A DNA stretch of 64,000 nt from positions 62,001 through 126,000 of the forward strand of contig NZ_PVNS01000007.1 in assembly GCF_002993335.1 (NCBI RefSeq). The letters are read 5' to 3'. The first letter of the stretch is position 1, and the number at the start of each line of letters is the position of its first letter. The notes below the pieces were generated by a model, which saw only the letters and a program-made list of their open reading frames with translations, was not told the origin of the DNA and did no database searches. This stretch comes from Alkalicoccus urumqiensis. GTDB taxonomy: Bacteria > Bacillota > Bacilli > Bacillales > Salisediminibacteriaceae. This document shows positions 51,103 to 60,109 of this stretch, piece by piece. Both the position numbers and the translations under genes were made by a program.

Positions 51103-51806
51103 AAATAAACCAGGCAGAAACCGCCTGGCTTTAAAAGAAAAGAGAGGTCTGTTGAATAGGTTCCCGCTTTTTGCCTGCACCTGCAGCCGTACAACGCTTT
51201 TATTACAAGTAGCACGGCTTCGCGCGGCCGCGCCTCAGGACAGAAGTTCGCTGCCCTGCGCCTTAAACCATAGGCCGGCTCCGCTCGCGCTTTCAGCCGC
51301 TTGACGCGGCATGGATTTTCGCCTCGTTCGGATCCTCCCGGAGTCGACGGCCTCCGGTTTCGGCAGGTAGAAAGAAAACGCTTGTTAGAAGCGGCACCTT
51401 CTGTATAGAAACTGCTTCCATCCAGTTCCGGAGTAAGGGTCATTATTGCCTTACGCATTTCGTTCCTGCTACGGAGCCTCTGTATTTCGTCTCTATTTTA
51501 CTACGCTTCGGAGCGTTCGGCAGGGACGCCGGTGGGATTCGTTCTTCGCTTGAAGAAGCATGGCTCCGCGCGGCCGCGCCGCATGGCAGAAGTTCGCTGC
51601 CCTGCGGCTCAAACCAAAGGCCGGCTCCGCTCATGCTCTGCAGCCGTGCAGACAGCGCCCGGCTGGAAGACAAGCCCACGCAAGCTTCTGCCGGGTAGCG
51701 GAGAAGCTTTATCAACAGAAACAAGCGGTAAATGTAACAGAACACTGAAATGCTGCAGCCCTTGGCATAACTGCTTGAAAGAAGCTTTGAATTTTATACA
51801 TTCTTA
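51103..51806. repeat. Mosaic intergenic repeat, copy B
   Basis: The most complete copy, about 0.7 kb. It starts with a hairpin (CCAGGC-AGAAAC-CGCCTGG, within 51109-51130), then the left block, GC-rich module 1 (AGAAGTTCGCTGCCCTGCG at 51242), the CGGATCCTCCCGGAGTCGAC block, a central block that differs from A and C, GC-rich module 2 (same core at 51588), and the right end to ATACATTCTTA. No coding gene was identified; the minus strand reads a peptide-like SGAGLWFEPQGSELLPCGAA shared with the other copies. Confidence 0.9.
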
Positions 51807-51812
51807 CCTTAC

Positions 51813-51856
51813 AAAAAACAGGCCGGGCGCTGTCAAAAAATCGACAGCGCCCGGCC
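51813..51856 (-). terminator. prfB terminator
   Basis: On the minus strand GGCCGGGCGCTGTC and GACAGCGCCCGGCC form a 14-bp stem followed by TGTTTTTT, 15 bp past the prfB stop. Confidence 0.92.
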
Positions 51857-51870
51857 TCAAGTGTATTCAT

Positions 51871-52972
51871 TTAATCCATCTGCGAACGGAGGTATCCGTC
51901 GATAAACTGCGTGAGATCGCCGTCCATCACGGACTGTACGCTTCCTGTTTCCACATTCGTACGGTGGTCTTTCACCATGTTGTACGGGTGGAAAACGTAG
52001 GAGCGGATCTGGCTTCCCCAGCCGATATCCGACTGTTCGCCGCGGATGGCCTCTGCCTCTTCGCGCTGTCTATCCAGCTCCTGCTGGTACAGCTTCGCTT
52101 TCAGCATTTTCATCGCCTGTTCGCGGTTTTTGATCTGCGACCGCTCGGACTGACAGCTTACGACCGTGTTGGTCGGCGTGTGCGTCATCCGGACAGCGGA
52201 ATCGGTCGTATTGACGTGCTGGCCGCCGGCGCCGCTTGAGCGGAACGTATCGACACGGATGTCTTCCGGCGACAGGTCGATTTCAATGTTGTCATCGAGC
52301 TCCGGCAGCACATCACAGGAAACGAAAGATGTGTGGCGGCGGCCGGAAGAGTCAAACGGCGAAATCCGCACGAGACGGTGTACCCCTTTTTCTGCTTTCA
52401 GGTAGCCGAATGCGTTATGCCCTTTGATCATGAGCGTAACGCTTTTGACGCCGGCTTCATCCCCAGGCAGGTAGTCGAGCGTTTCCACGGAAAATCCCTG
52501 AGCTTCCGCCCAGCGGGTATACATCCGCAGCAGCATCGACGCCCAGTCCTGTGACTCTGTACCGCCTGCACCCGGGTGCAGTTCCAGAATCGCATTGTTG
52601 GCGTCATGCGGCTCACTCAGGAGCATCTGCAGCTCAAACTTTTCCATTTCTTTTTCGACGCTTTTCAGGTCAGTTTCCAGCTCATCGCGGAGATCCTGAT
52701 CATCTTCTTCCTTCACGAGCTCATAAGAAACATCCATGTTGTCGATCTTTTCTTCAAGCGAACGGAAGGCGGTCGTGACGGACTTTAAATTGTTCGTCTC
52801 GCCGATGACCTTCTGCGCTTCGTCCTGGTTATCCCAGAATCCCGGCTCGGCCATCCGCTCTTCCAGTTCGGCGATGCGGGTCTCTTTTTCTTCTAAGTCA
52901 AAGAGACCCCCTGAAGTCCGCCAGCGTGCTGGCCATTTTGTCGAGCTTTTGTCTCATTTCTGCCATTTCCAT
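51871..52972 (-). CDS. prfB: Peptide chain release factor 2 (programmed +1 frameshift)
   Basis: The product is 366 residues, as in B. subtilis, made from two frames. The start at 52972 ([15 protein letters not shown]) has AGAGGTG upstream. After 24 codons the ribosome meets CTT TGA C (52903-52897), preceded by the internal Shine-Dalgarno AGGGGG; slipping +1 continues in the 342-codon frame ([14 protein letters not shown]). GGQ is in [11 protein letters not shown] and the stop-codon-reading SPF in [13 protein letters not shown]2 recognises UGA and UAA, so the UGA pause regulates its own synthesis. It is followed by secA upstream at a 25-bp gap. Confidence 0.97.
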
Positions 52973-52997
52973 GACAATTCACCTCTACTGATAGACT

Positions 52998-55532
52998 TTA
53001 TTCTTCACTGCCGTGGCAGTTTTTATACTTTTTGCCGGATCCGCACGGACACGGATCGTTTCTGCCGACGGTTTCGCCTTTCACATACGGCTCCGCTTTC
53101 GGCTCGGCGTCCGCCTGCTGTTGCTGCTGCTGCGCCTGTTCGTGGACGGCTTTTCCTTCCGCCACCTGCTGACGCTTCATGTTCGACTGGATCTGTGCTT
53201 TCATCACATAGCGGGATACTTCTTCTTCGATCGAGGCAATCATTGTCTCAAACATCTCATACCCTTCGAACTTATACTCCCGCAGTGGATCATTCTGCGC
53301 GTATGCACGCAGGTGGATACCCTGACGGAGCTGGTCCATCTGGTCGATATGGGACGTCCATTTCTGATCGACGGTACGCAGAAGAATAACGCGTTCGAAT
53401 TCACGCATTTTTTCCGGCGTAAACTCTTCTTCGCGGCGGTTGTAATCCTCAAGCACTTTGTCCATGATCGTTTCGATCATCTCTTCCGGCTCCATGCCGT
53501 CAAGCTCTTCTTTTTTCAGTTCCTGGTGGGCCATGACAGTAAGGTTCATGTACTCCACAAGTCCGTCGAGGTTCCAGTCCTCCGGCACTTCCTCCTCCGG
53601 CGTGTAGGAATTCACGACACGGGCGACGGTCGATTCCAGCATATCCTCCACAACCGGGCGGAGATTTTCAGAAACGAGCACTTCGTTCCGCTGCTCGTAG
53701 ATGACATCGCGCTGCTCGCGCATGACATCGTCATACTGAAGCAGCTGCTTCCGCGCATCGAAGTTGTTTCCTTCCACACGCTTCTGCGCCTGTTCCACCG
53801 CTTTCGTAATAATCCGGCTTTCGATCGGCTGATCTTCTTCCATGCCGAGACGCTCCATCATGCGGCTCATGTTTTCCGAACCGAAGCGGCGCATCAGCGG
53901 GTCTTCCAGTGACAGGTAAAAGAGCGACTGACCCGGATCCCCCTGACGGCCGGAACGTCCGCGCAGCTGGTTGTCAATGCGGCGCGATTCGTGGCGCTCT
54001 GTACCGAGAACGAACAGTCCGCCGAGGTCGGCTACACCGTCTCCGAGCTTAATGTCCGTTCCGCGTCCGGCCATGTTCGTCGCAATCGTCACCGCCTGCT
54101 TCTGGCCAGCCTGCTCAATAATTTCCGCTTCCCGCGCATGGTTTTTCGCGTTCAGTACGTTGTGCGGAACTTTCCGCTTTTTCAGCAGCTTGGAAATCAG
54201 CTCGGAATTATCGACACTGACCGTCCCGACGAGGACCGGCTGCCCTTTTTTGTAAAGCTCTTCGATTTTATCTATGATTGCGCGCTGCTTGGACTCGAGC
54301 GTTTTATAGATTAAATCGGACTGGTCCTCCCGGATGATCTCTTCATTTGTCGGCACAGAATACACGTTCATGTTGTAGATGTTCCGGAATTCTTCTTCCT
54401 CTGTTTTCGCTGTACCGGTCATCCCGGACAGCTTTTCATACATACGGAAGTAGTTCTGGAACGTAATCGATGCCATCGTCATGCTTTCGCGCTTAATTTT
54501 CACGCCTTCTTTTGCTTCGATGGCCTGGTGCAGACCATCGCTGAAGCGGCGCCCTTTCATCAGCCGTCCGGTGAACTGATCGACAATGGCAACCTGCCCG
54601 TCATCGACGACGTAATCCTCATCCCGGATCATCACTTTGTGCGCTTTCAGCGCCTGATTGATGTGATGGTTCAGCTGGACGTGGTCCGAATCGAACAGGT
54701 TATCGATATTGAAAACACGCTCTGCCTTGGAAACGCCGTTTTCTGTCAGCTGCACAGACTTTGCTTTCTCATCCATCGTATAGTCATCATCTTCTTTGAG
54801 CATACGAACGAATGAGTTCGCCGCACTGTAAAGCTCCGACGTCCGGTTGGCAGCGCCGGAAATGATAAGCGGTGTCCGCGCCTCATCGATCAAAATGGAG
54901 TCCACCTCATCGACGATGGCAAAATGAAGATCGCGCTGCACCATCTGATTTTTGTACGTCACCATGTTGTCACGCAGATAGTCAAAACCGAATTCGTTAT
55001 TCGTCCCGTACGTAATATCCGCCGCATAGGCTTCACGCTTCGCATCTTTGGACATGCCGCCGGAGTTTAAGCCGGTCGTCATGCCGAGAAACTGATACAG
55101 CTTCCCCATGTCCTCTGCGTCACGGCGCGCGAGGTAGTCGTTCACCGTGACAACGTGAACACCTTTCCCGGTGAGCGCATTCAAATAAACCGGGAGTGTC
55201 GCGACAAGCGTCTTACCTTCCCCGGTTTTCATCTCGGAAATATCGCCGCGGTGCAGCACGATACCACCGATCAGCTGCACACGGAAATGCGTCATGCCGA
55301 GCACGCGCGTCGACGCTTCACGGACGACCGCAAATGCCTCTGGAAGCAGGTCATCGAGCTTTTCTCCGTCCTGATACCGCTTCTTAAATTCTTCAGTCTT
55401 GGCACTGAGCGACTCATCGCTCAGCTGTTTCATTTCGTCGGCACGTGATTCAATCTGCTCCACGAGCCGGTCCAGTTTTTTCAGGTGACGGGCATCGGAA
55501 TCCCCGATCACTTTTTTGAGTAATCCTATCAT
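52998..55532 (-). CDS. secA: Protein translocase ATPase SecA
   Basis: 844 residues. Walker [15 protein letters not shown] near residue 100, the DEAD-like [20 protein letters not shown], the [11 protein letters not shown] motif VI, and the C-terminal zinc-binding tail [20 protein letters not shown] that contacts SecB or ribosomes. Drives preproteins through SecYEG. Directly upstream of prfB, as in B. subtilis. In this genome hpf no longer adjoins it; glcT-ptsG and repeats intervene. Confidence 0.98.
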   Translation of the reverse strand: MIGLLKKVIGDSDARHLKKLDRLVEQIESRADEMKQLSDESLSAKTEEFKKRYQDGEKLDDLLPEAFAVVREASTRVLGMTHFRVQLIGGIVLHRGDISEMKTGEGKTLVATLPVYLNALTGKGVHVVTVNDYLARRDAEDMGKLYQFLGMTTGLNSGGMSKDAKREAYAADITYGTNNEFGFDYLRDNMVTYKNQMVQRDLHFAIVDEVDSILIDEARTPLIISGAANRTSELYSAANSFVRMLKEDDDYTMDEKAKSVQLTENGVSKAERVFNIDNLFDSDHVQLNHHINQALKAHKVMIRDEDYVVDDGQVAIVDQFTGRLMKGRRFSDGLHQAIEAKEGVKIKRESMTMASITFQNYFRMYEKLSGMTGTAKTEEEEFRNIYNMNVYSVPTNEEIIREDQSDLIYKTLESKQRAIIDKIEELYKKGQPVLVGTVSVDNSELISKLLKKRKVPHNVLNAKNHAREAEIIEQAGQKQAVTIATNMAGRGTDIKLGDGVADLGGLFVLGTERHESRRIDNQLRGRSGRQGDPGQSLFYLSLEDPLMRRFGSENMSRMMERLGMEEDQPIESRIITKAVEQAQKRVEGNNFDARKQLLQYDDVMREQRDVIYEQRNEVLVSENLRPVVEDMLESTVARVVNSYTPEEEVPEDWNLDGLVEYMNLTVMAHQELKKEELDGMEPEEMIETIMDKVLEDYNRREEEFTPEKMREFERVILLRTVDQKWTSHIDQMDQLRQGIHLRAYAQNDPLREYKFEGYEMFETMIASIEEEVSRYVMKAQIQSNMKRQQVAEGKAVHEQAQQQQQQADAEPKAEPYVKGETVGRNDPCPCGSGKKYKNCHGSEE

Positions 55533-55577
55533 CCACCATTACTCCCTTATCCCTTTATTTTCAGTGAAAATGAAGCC

Positions 55578-55609
55578 GGGCCGTCCCCACGTTCAGCGTG
55601 GGACAGCCC
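55578..55609 (-). promoter_or_regulatory. Strong hairpin in the secA leader
   Basis: GGGC, GTCC and CACG pair in order with CGTG, GGAC and GCCC around TTCAG, about 46 bp upstream of the secA start codon. No T-run follows on either strand, so it is unlikely to be a terminator. It could stabilise the mRNA or modulate secA translation (inference). Confidence 0.5.
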
Positions 55610-55696
55610 GCAACAGGCAGAAACTTCTTCTGATGCTGCCGGATGCGCGTCCTGCGCTGCCGGCACCTCCGTTCTCATGCTGAAACGCTGCTCTTT

Positions 55697-55725
55697 ATTT
55701 TATCAGGTTGCTCCCGGGCTTACAA
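55697..55725 (-). promoter_or_regulatory. secA promoter
   Basis: On the minus strand -35 TTGTAA (55720-55725) and -10 TAAAAT (55697-55702), spacer 17 bp. It is back-to-back with the glcT promoter 20 bp away. Confidence 0.7.
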
Positions 55726-55745
55726 GGAAGACTCCGCTTTCCCGA

Positions 55746-55775
55746 TTGAATTATACAGGTCTTCATGGCTATAAT
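55746..55775 (+). promoter_or_regulatory. glcT promoter
   Basis: -35 TTGAAT (55746-55751) and -10 TATAAT (55770-55775), spacer 18 bp, 42 bp before the glcT start. Confidence 0.65.
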
Positions 55776-55817
55776 GAGACGCAGCAGTGAAAACGGATGC
55801 GGAAGGGGGACGGGACG

Positions 55818-56663
55818 ATGGTCACCGTCATCAAAGTATTAAACAATAACGTCGTCATCGCCTCCCACCCGGAGCATGACGAAGCCGTATTGATCGGGAA
55901 AGGACTCGGCTTCGGCAAAAAGCCCGGAGATGAAATCGCCGGAGAGCACGCAGAAAAGTTTTTTGTGCTCCGCGATGCCGAGGAACAGGAACAGTATAAA
56001 AGCCTTCTCGCCTACGTCGATGAATCGTTCATCGCGCTCATGAATGAGGAAATTGAACGCCTGGAAACCACGTTTCAGTCGTCGCTGAACGAACATATTC
56101 ACGTCGGACTGACGGATCATCTTTATTTCGCCGTCAAGCGCCTGCAGCAGGGCCACGGCATTAAAAACCCGTTTCTCCGCGAAACCGAGCTCGCCTATCC
56201 GCAGGAGTATCAGGCCGCCGTGGAGCTTGCCGAACGGTTTAACAAGGCGCTCGGCATCCGGATTCCGGAAGGGGAGATCGGCTTTATTTCGCTTCACATC
56301 CACAGCGCGCTCACGAACCGGGATCTGGCACAGATCAACCGCCATACGCAGCTGATCAGCGAACTCGTCGAGCGGATTGAGAATGCCTTTTCCCTCTCCA
56401 TCGACCGCGAGGATTTGAATTACCTCCGCCTCGTCCGGCATTTAAACCACGCCATCGAACGGGTCGAGCAGGAAAACTACGCGGAAAATCAGGATCCTCT
56501 CTTAAAAGTGTTGCAGGCCGAATATCCCGTGTGCTACAATCTGAGCTGGAAGCTGATGAAAATCATGCAGCAGCGTCTCCAGAAAAAAGTACCGGATGCC
56601 GAAGCGGTGTATTTAACGCTTCACATTCAGCGGCTCGTTTCCGGAGAGCAGACAAGAACATAA
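55818..56663 (+). CDS. glcT: BglG-family transcription antiterminator GlcT
   Basis: 281 residues from the ATG at 55818 (GGAAGGGGGA upstream). The N-terminal co-antiterminator RNA-binding domain is TVIKVLNNNVVIASHPEHDEAVLIGKGLGFGKK. Two PTS regulation domains follow (PRD1 about 65-170, PRD2 about 175-281) with conserved histidines in IHVGLTDHLYFAVKR, GFISLHIHSAL, LVRHLNHAI and AVYLTLHIQRL. GlcT binds the ptsG leader and is inactivated by PtsG phosphorylation when glucose is absent. A GlcT target lies directly downstream. Confidence 0.92.
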   Translation: MVTVIKVLNNNVVIASHPEHDEAVLIGKGLGFGKKPGDEIAGEHAEKFFVLRDAEEQEQYKSLLAYVDESFIALMNEEIERLETTFQSSLNEHIHVGLTDHLYFAVKRLQQGHGIKNPFLRETELAYPQEYQAAVELAERFNKALGIRIPEGEIGFISLHIHSALTNRDLAQINRHTQLISELVERIENAFSLSIDREDLNYLRLVRHLNHAIERVEQENYAENQDPLLKVLQAEYPVCYNLSWKLMKIMQQRLQKKVPDAEAVYLTLHIQRLVSGEQTRT

Positions 56664-56683
56664 ACCGATAACGGTATCTTTTT

Positions 56684-56797
56684 CCGTGTTACTGGTCAAG
56701 CAGGCATGAGAGAAAAGGATGGCCATGGCAGAATGGATGACCCTTTGGGTGTCGTCTATCCATTACGCTGTGCCTCTTTTTCTTTCATGCCTTTTTT
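56684..56797 (+). promoter_or_regulatory. ptsG leader: GlcT antiterminator (RAT) and overlapping terminator
   Basis: CCGTGTTACTGGTCAAGC followed by AGGCATGAGAG (56684-56712) matches the ribonucleic antiterminator of the B. subtilis ptsG leader. Its 3' half GGCATGAGAGAAAA is also the left arm of a terminator whose right arm TTTTTCTTTCATGCC is followed by a T-run (56781-56797). GlcT binding would prevent the terminator, so ptsG is made only when glucose is present. Confidence 0.88.
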
Positions 56798-56847
56798 ATG
56801 TTCTGCTGCGGGTTTCATCACACATTAATCTTCAGGAGGTTTTTTAC

Positions 56848-58875
56848 ATGAACAGTGCATTTGGCGTTCTTCAGCGGATCGGCCGCTCCCTCATGCTCCC
56901 GGTTGCGCTTCTTCCGGCCGCAGGTCTTCTGCTTGCGATCGGTGATGCGATGCAGAACCCGGACATGATCGAAGTAGTCGGATTTCTCGCTAATCCGACA
57001 GTAGAACTGATTGCAACATTGATGCAGGAAGCCGGGGATATTGTCTTCGCGAACTTACCGCTCTTATTTGCGGTCGGTGTTGCCATAGGTCTTGCGGACG
57101 GAGACGGCGTAGCCGGTCTCGCTGCGATTATCGGTTTCTTTATTATTAACGTAACGATGAGTGTACTCGGAGGCATTGAGCCGGACATGGTTTCTGCCGA
57201 TGCCCCGGAGTACGCGATGGTGCTCGGGATACCGACACTTGCCACCGGGGTCTTCGGCGGAATTATCGCCGGGCTGATCGGGGCCTATATGTTCAAGAAA
57301 TTTTACAACATTGAGCTCCCTTCCTACCTCGGCTTTTTCGCCGGAAAACGGTTCGTTCCAATTGTTACAGCCGGCGCGTCCATTCTTGTCGGTGCACTGA
57401 TGTTTTTCGTGTGGCCGTTCATCCAGGATGGTCTGAACACGTTCTCGATTTTCATGACTGAATCCAACCGGACGCTCTCCACGTTTATTTTCGGTGTCAT
57501 TGAGCGTTCCCTCATTCCATTCGGCCTGCACCACATCTTCTACTCGCCGTTCTGGTTTGAATTCGGCACGTACACGAGTGCTGCAGGGGAAGTCGTCCGC
57601 GGGGATCAGCAGATCTTCTTCCAGCAGATCCGCGACGGTGCAGAGCTTACTGCCGGCGCCTATATGACAGGAAAATTCCCGTTCATGATGTTCGGTCTTC
57701 CGGCAGCGGCGCTTGCAATTTACCACTGCGCCCGTCCGGAAAACAAGAAAGTTGTAGCAGGTATCATGGGGTCTGCGGCGCTGACGTCCTTCCTGACAGG
57801 AATTACCGAGCCGATTGAGTTCAGCTTCCTGTTTGTCGCACCCGTTCTGTTTGCGATCCACGCTGTTTTTGCCGGACTGTCCTTTATGACGATGCACCTT
57901 CTGGATGTCCAGATCGGCATGACGTTCTCCGGCGGCGCGATCGACTACTTCCTGTACGGCATTCTGCCGAACCGGACGGAGTGGTGGATTGTCATTCCAG
58001 TCGGTCTCGTTTTTGCTGTCATCTACTACTTCGGTTTCCGCTTTGCGATTACGAAGTTCAACCTGATGACACCGGGACGTGAAAAGCCTGAAGAAGACGC
58101 CGACGGTCAGAAAGCCGGCAAAGCCGGAAACGATGAGCTTCCTTATGAAGTACTCAAAGCATTCGGCGGCAAGGAAAACCTGTCCCACCTGGATGCATGT
58201 ATCACGCGTCTCCGCATCAGTGTCAATGACACCGATGCTGTGGATAAAGACCGCCTGAAGCAGCTCGGTGCCTCCGGTGTTATGCAGATCAACAACAACG
58301 TTCAGGCCATTTTCGGCCCGCGTTCGGAGACAATTAAAGGCCAGATGCAGGATATTATTAAAGGAAAAACGCCGGCAGAACCTGCTTCCACACCGGAAGA
58401 GACAGGCGGACCGGTAAAAAGTAAAATTACGGTTTCCATGCCGCTTCAGGGAGAATTGAAGCCGCTCAGCGACGTGCCGGATGACACATTTGCCCAGAAG
58501 ATGATGGGTGACGGCTTTGCCATTGAGCCGAGTGAAGGTCTTGTTGTCTCTCCTGTTGACGGGAAAGTCGTGCAGCTTTTCCACACGAAACACGCCATCG
58601 GCCTGGAAGCAGAAGACGGTACCGAAATTCTCATCCACATCGGCATTGACACCGTCAACCTGAACGGCGAAGGCTTTACGGCATTTGTAGACCAGGGTGA
58701 TACCGTCAACATCGGCGATAAGCTGATCGAATTCGATCTGGATAAAATTCAGAGCGAAGCCAAATCCGCGATCACTCCTGTCATCTTCACGAACCTCGAA
58801 GCTGGCCAGAGTGTCGAAATCGACGATCAGACAGACGTCGACCGCGGGGATACCGGCCAGGTGCGGATTTCGTAG
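56848..58875 (+). CDS. ptsG: Glucose-type PTS permease EIICBA
   Basis: 675 residues from the ATG at 56848 (AGGAGG upstream). EIIC (1-420) is the membrane channel, with GLHHIFYSPFWFEFG, GITEPIEFSFLFVAP and GGAIDYFLYGILP. EIIB (about 465-545) has the phosphorylated cysteine in LDACITRLRISV. EIIA (about 560-675) has the phosphohistidine in ILIHIGIDTVNLNGEGF. It takes up and phosphorylates glucose; N-acetylglucosamine permeases look similar, but the GlcT/RAT control supports glucose. Confidence 0.93.
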   Translation: MNSAFGVLQRIGRSLMLPVALLPAAGLLLAIGDAMQNPDMIEVVGFLANPTVELIATLMQEAGDIVFANLPLLFAVGVAIGLADGDGVAGLAAIIGFFIINVTMSVLGGIEPDMVSADAPEYAMVLGIPTLATGVFGGIIAGLIGAYMFKKFYNIELPSYLGFFAGKRFVPIVTAGASILVGALMFFVWPFIQDGLNTFSIFMTESNRTLSTFIFGVIERSLIPFGLHHIFYSPFWFEFGTYTSAAGEVVRGDQQIFFQQIRDGAELTAGAYMTGKFPFMMFGLPAAALAIYHCARPENKKVVAGIMGSAALTSFLTGITEPIEFSFLFVAPVLFAIHAVFAGLSFMTMHLLDVQIGMTFSGGAIDYFLYGILPNRTEWWIVIPVGLVFAVIYYFGFRFAITKFNLMTPGREKPEEDADGQKAGKAGNDELPYEVLKAFGGKENLSHLDACITRLRISVNDTDAVDKDRLKQLGASGVMQINNNVQAIFGPRSETIKGQMQDIIKGKTPAEPASTPEETGGPVKSKITVSMPLQGELKPLSDVPDDTFAQKMMGDGFAIEPSEGLVVSPVDGKVVQLFHTKHAIGLEAEDGTEILIHIGIDTVNLNGEGFTAFVDQGDTVNIGDKLIEFDLDKIQSEAKSAITPVIFTNLEAGQSVEIDDQTDVDRGDTGQVRIS

Positions 58876-58923
58876 CCGGATAAGTATTATATAGAAGAAA
58901 CACGTTTCTTCTCATTCGAATCA

Positions 58924-58972
58924 GAGCCAGCCCCTTCCCCGGAATCCGGAAAAGGGGCTGGCTCTTTGTTTA
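58924..58972 (+). terminator. ptsG terminator
   Basis: GAGCCAGCCCCTT and AAGGGGCTGGCTC form a 13-bp stem with an inner CGGA/TCCG pairing, followed by TTTGTTT. Confidence 0.92.
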
Positions 58973-58999
58973 TCTGCCGTTTGAAAAGCTGCGGCGGAG

Positions 59000-59132
59000 T
59001 CTTCCTTCAGAGCAGATTAGTCTCACAGCGGACGCTGCCAGTCTAACAACTGTCTCTTACAGTCCAACAACGAGGCGGCCTATTCTTACTTCCCTGCCAT
59101 AATCTAACTTCTCCCGCTTCTATTCCAACTTC
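59000..59132. repeat. 21-bp phased array 4 (motif TCTAACTTC-like)
   Basis: Units at 59000 (TCTTCCTTC), 59021 (TCTCACAGC), 59042 (TCTAACAAC), 59063 (TCCAACAAC), 59084 (TCTTACTTC), 59103 (TCTAACTTC) and 59124 (TCCAACTTC). The pitch is 21 bp except the 19-bp step at 59084-59103, which is again after four units if 59021 is the first. A possible outlying unit TCCAGATGC sits at 59187, offset 166 from 59021. AT-richer than the other arrays. Confidence 0.8.
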
Positions 59133-59318
59133 TCCATGCAGCGTCAAGCGGCTGAAAGCTCGGCTTTTCTTCGGAAGGCATACGGTTCCAGATGCCAGCC
59201 AGGCCCGCTGCCCCTCTGTCTGCTCTCAAAATGGTTCCAGCACCCTGCTTGCAGGAGGACCGGTCTGATAACCAGGCCAGCGAAAGTGAAGAGCAGATGC
59301 TGCAGCTGCTTTATCTAC
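59133..59318. other. Intergenic DNA between array 4 and truncated repeat D
   Basis: No gene. 59141-59159 (GCGTCAAGCGGCTGAAAGC) is the exact reverse complement of 59579-59597 inside repeat C, so an inverted fragment of the repeat family lies here. The rest is unrecognised. Confidence 0.5.
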
Positions 59319-59387
59319 CGCTCCGCTCATGCATTGCAGCCCTTGGCATACATATGTAAAAGAGCATTTGGATTTTTTACATTCCTA
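59319..59387. repeat. Truncated right end of the mosaic repeat (copy D)
   Basis: GCTCCGCTCATGC is joined directly to TTGCAGCCCTTGGCATAC, and the segment ends in GGATTTTTTACATTCCTA, like the right end of copies A-C. About 100 bp between two TGCAG words present in the full copies is missing. It directly abuts full copy C, so the two were inserted or duplicated in tandem. Confidence 0.75.
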
Positions 59388-59390
59388 AAC

Positions 59391-60046
59391 TAAAATAAAC
59401 CAGATAGAAACCGACTGGTCTTAAAAGCAAAGGGAGGTTTACTGAATAGGTTCCCGCTTTCTGCCTGCACCTGCAGCCGTACAACGCTTTTATTACAAGC
59501 AGCACGGCTTCGCGCGGCCGCGGCGCATGGCAGAAGTTCGCTGCCCTGCGCCTTAAACCATAGGCCGGCTCCGCTCGCGCTTTCAGCCGCTTGACGCGGC
59601 GTGGATTTTCGCCTCGTTCGGATCCTCCCGGAGTCGACGGCCTCCGGTTTCGGCAGGGAGAAAGAAAACACTTGTTAGAAGCGATCCCTTTTGCGCAGCA
59701 AATGCTGTCATTCAATCGAATTGGAAGAGACCATCATTATCTTATAAACATCGTTTCTGCTATAAATCCTTCGTATTTCACCTCTATTTTACTGCGCTTC
59801 GAATCGTTCGGCAGAGACGCCGGTGGGATTCGTTCTTCGTTTCAAGAAGCATGGCTCCCAGCGGCTCCGCTCATGCTATACAGCCGTGCAAACAGCGCCC
59901 GGCTGAAAGACAAGCCCACGCAGGCTTCTGCCGAGTAGCGGAGAAGCTCTATCAACAGAAAGTAACGATGAATAGAACAACGGCTTGAAATGCTGCAGCC
60001 CTTGGTATACCTGCTTGGAAGAGGCTTTGGATTTTATACATTCTTA
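59391..60046. repeat. Mosaic intergenic repeat, copy C
   Basis: About 0.66 kb. Left hairpin-like CCAGATAGAAACCGACTGG, left block, GC-rich module 1 (AGAAGTTCGCTGCCCTGCG at 59532), CGGATCCTCCCGGAGTCGAC block, a central block close to copy A (CATTCAATCGAATTGGAAG), a collapsed module 2 (only GGCTCCCAGCGGCTCCGCTC remains) and the right end ATACATTCTTA. It lies directly behind the hpf terminator. Confidence 0.88.
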
Positions 60047-60053
60047 TTAGTGT

Positions 60054-60095
60054 AAAAAAAGAAGGCCGCGGCAGGGCACCGGCGGCCTTCTTAAA
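60054..60095 (-). terminator. hpf terminator
   Basis: On the minus strand AAGAAGGCCGC and GCGGCCTTCTT pair, followed by a T-run, 14 bp past the hpf stop. Confidence 0.92.
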
Positions 60096-60109
60096 ACATG
60101 TGTTTATGA

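Noticed and set aside
51103-51806. Group II intron or insertion sequence as identity of the mosaic repeat
   Set aside because: No domain V-like stem, no reverse transcriptase or transposase ORF, and no terminal inverted repeats were seen; only the placement behind terminators is reminiscent.
57064-58638. 524-residue ORF opposite ptsG
   Set aside because: Antisense shadow of ptsG; basic composition and no recognisable domain.
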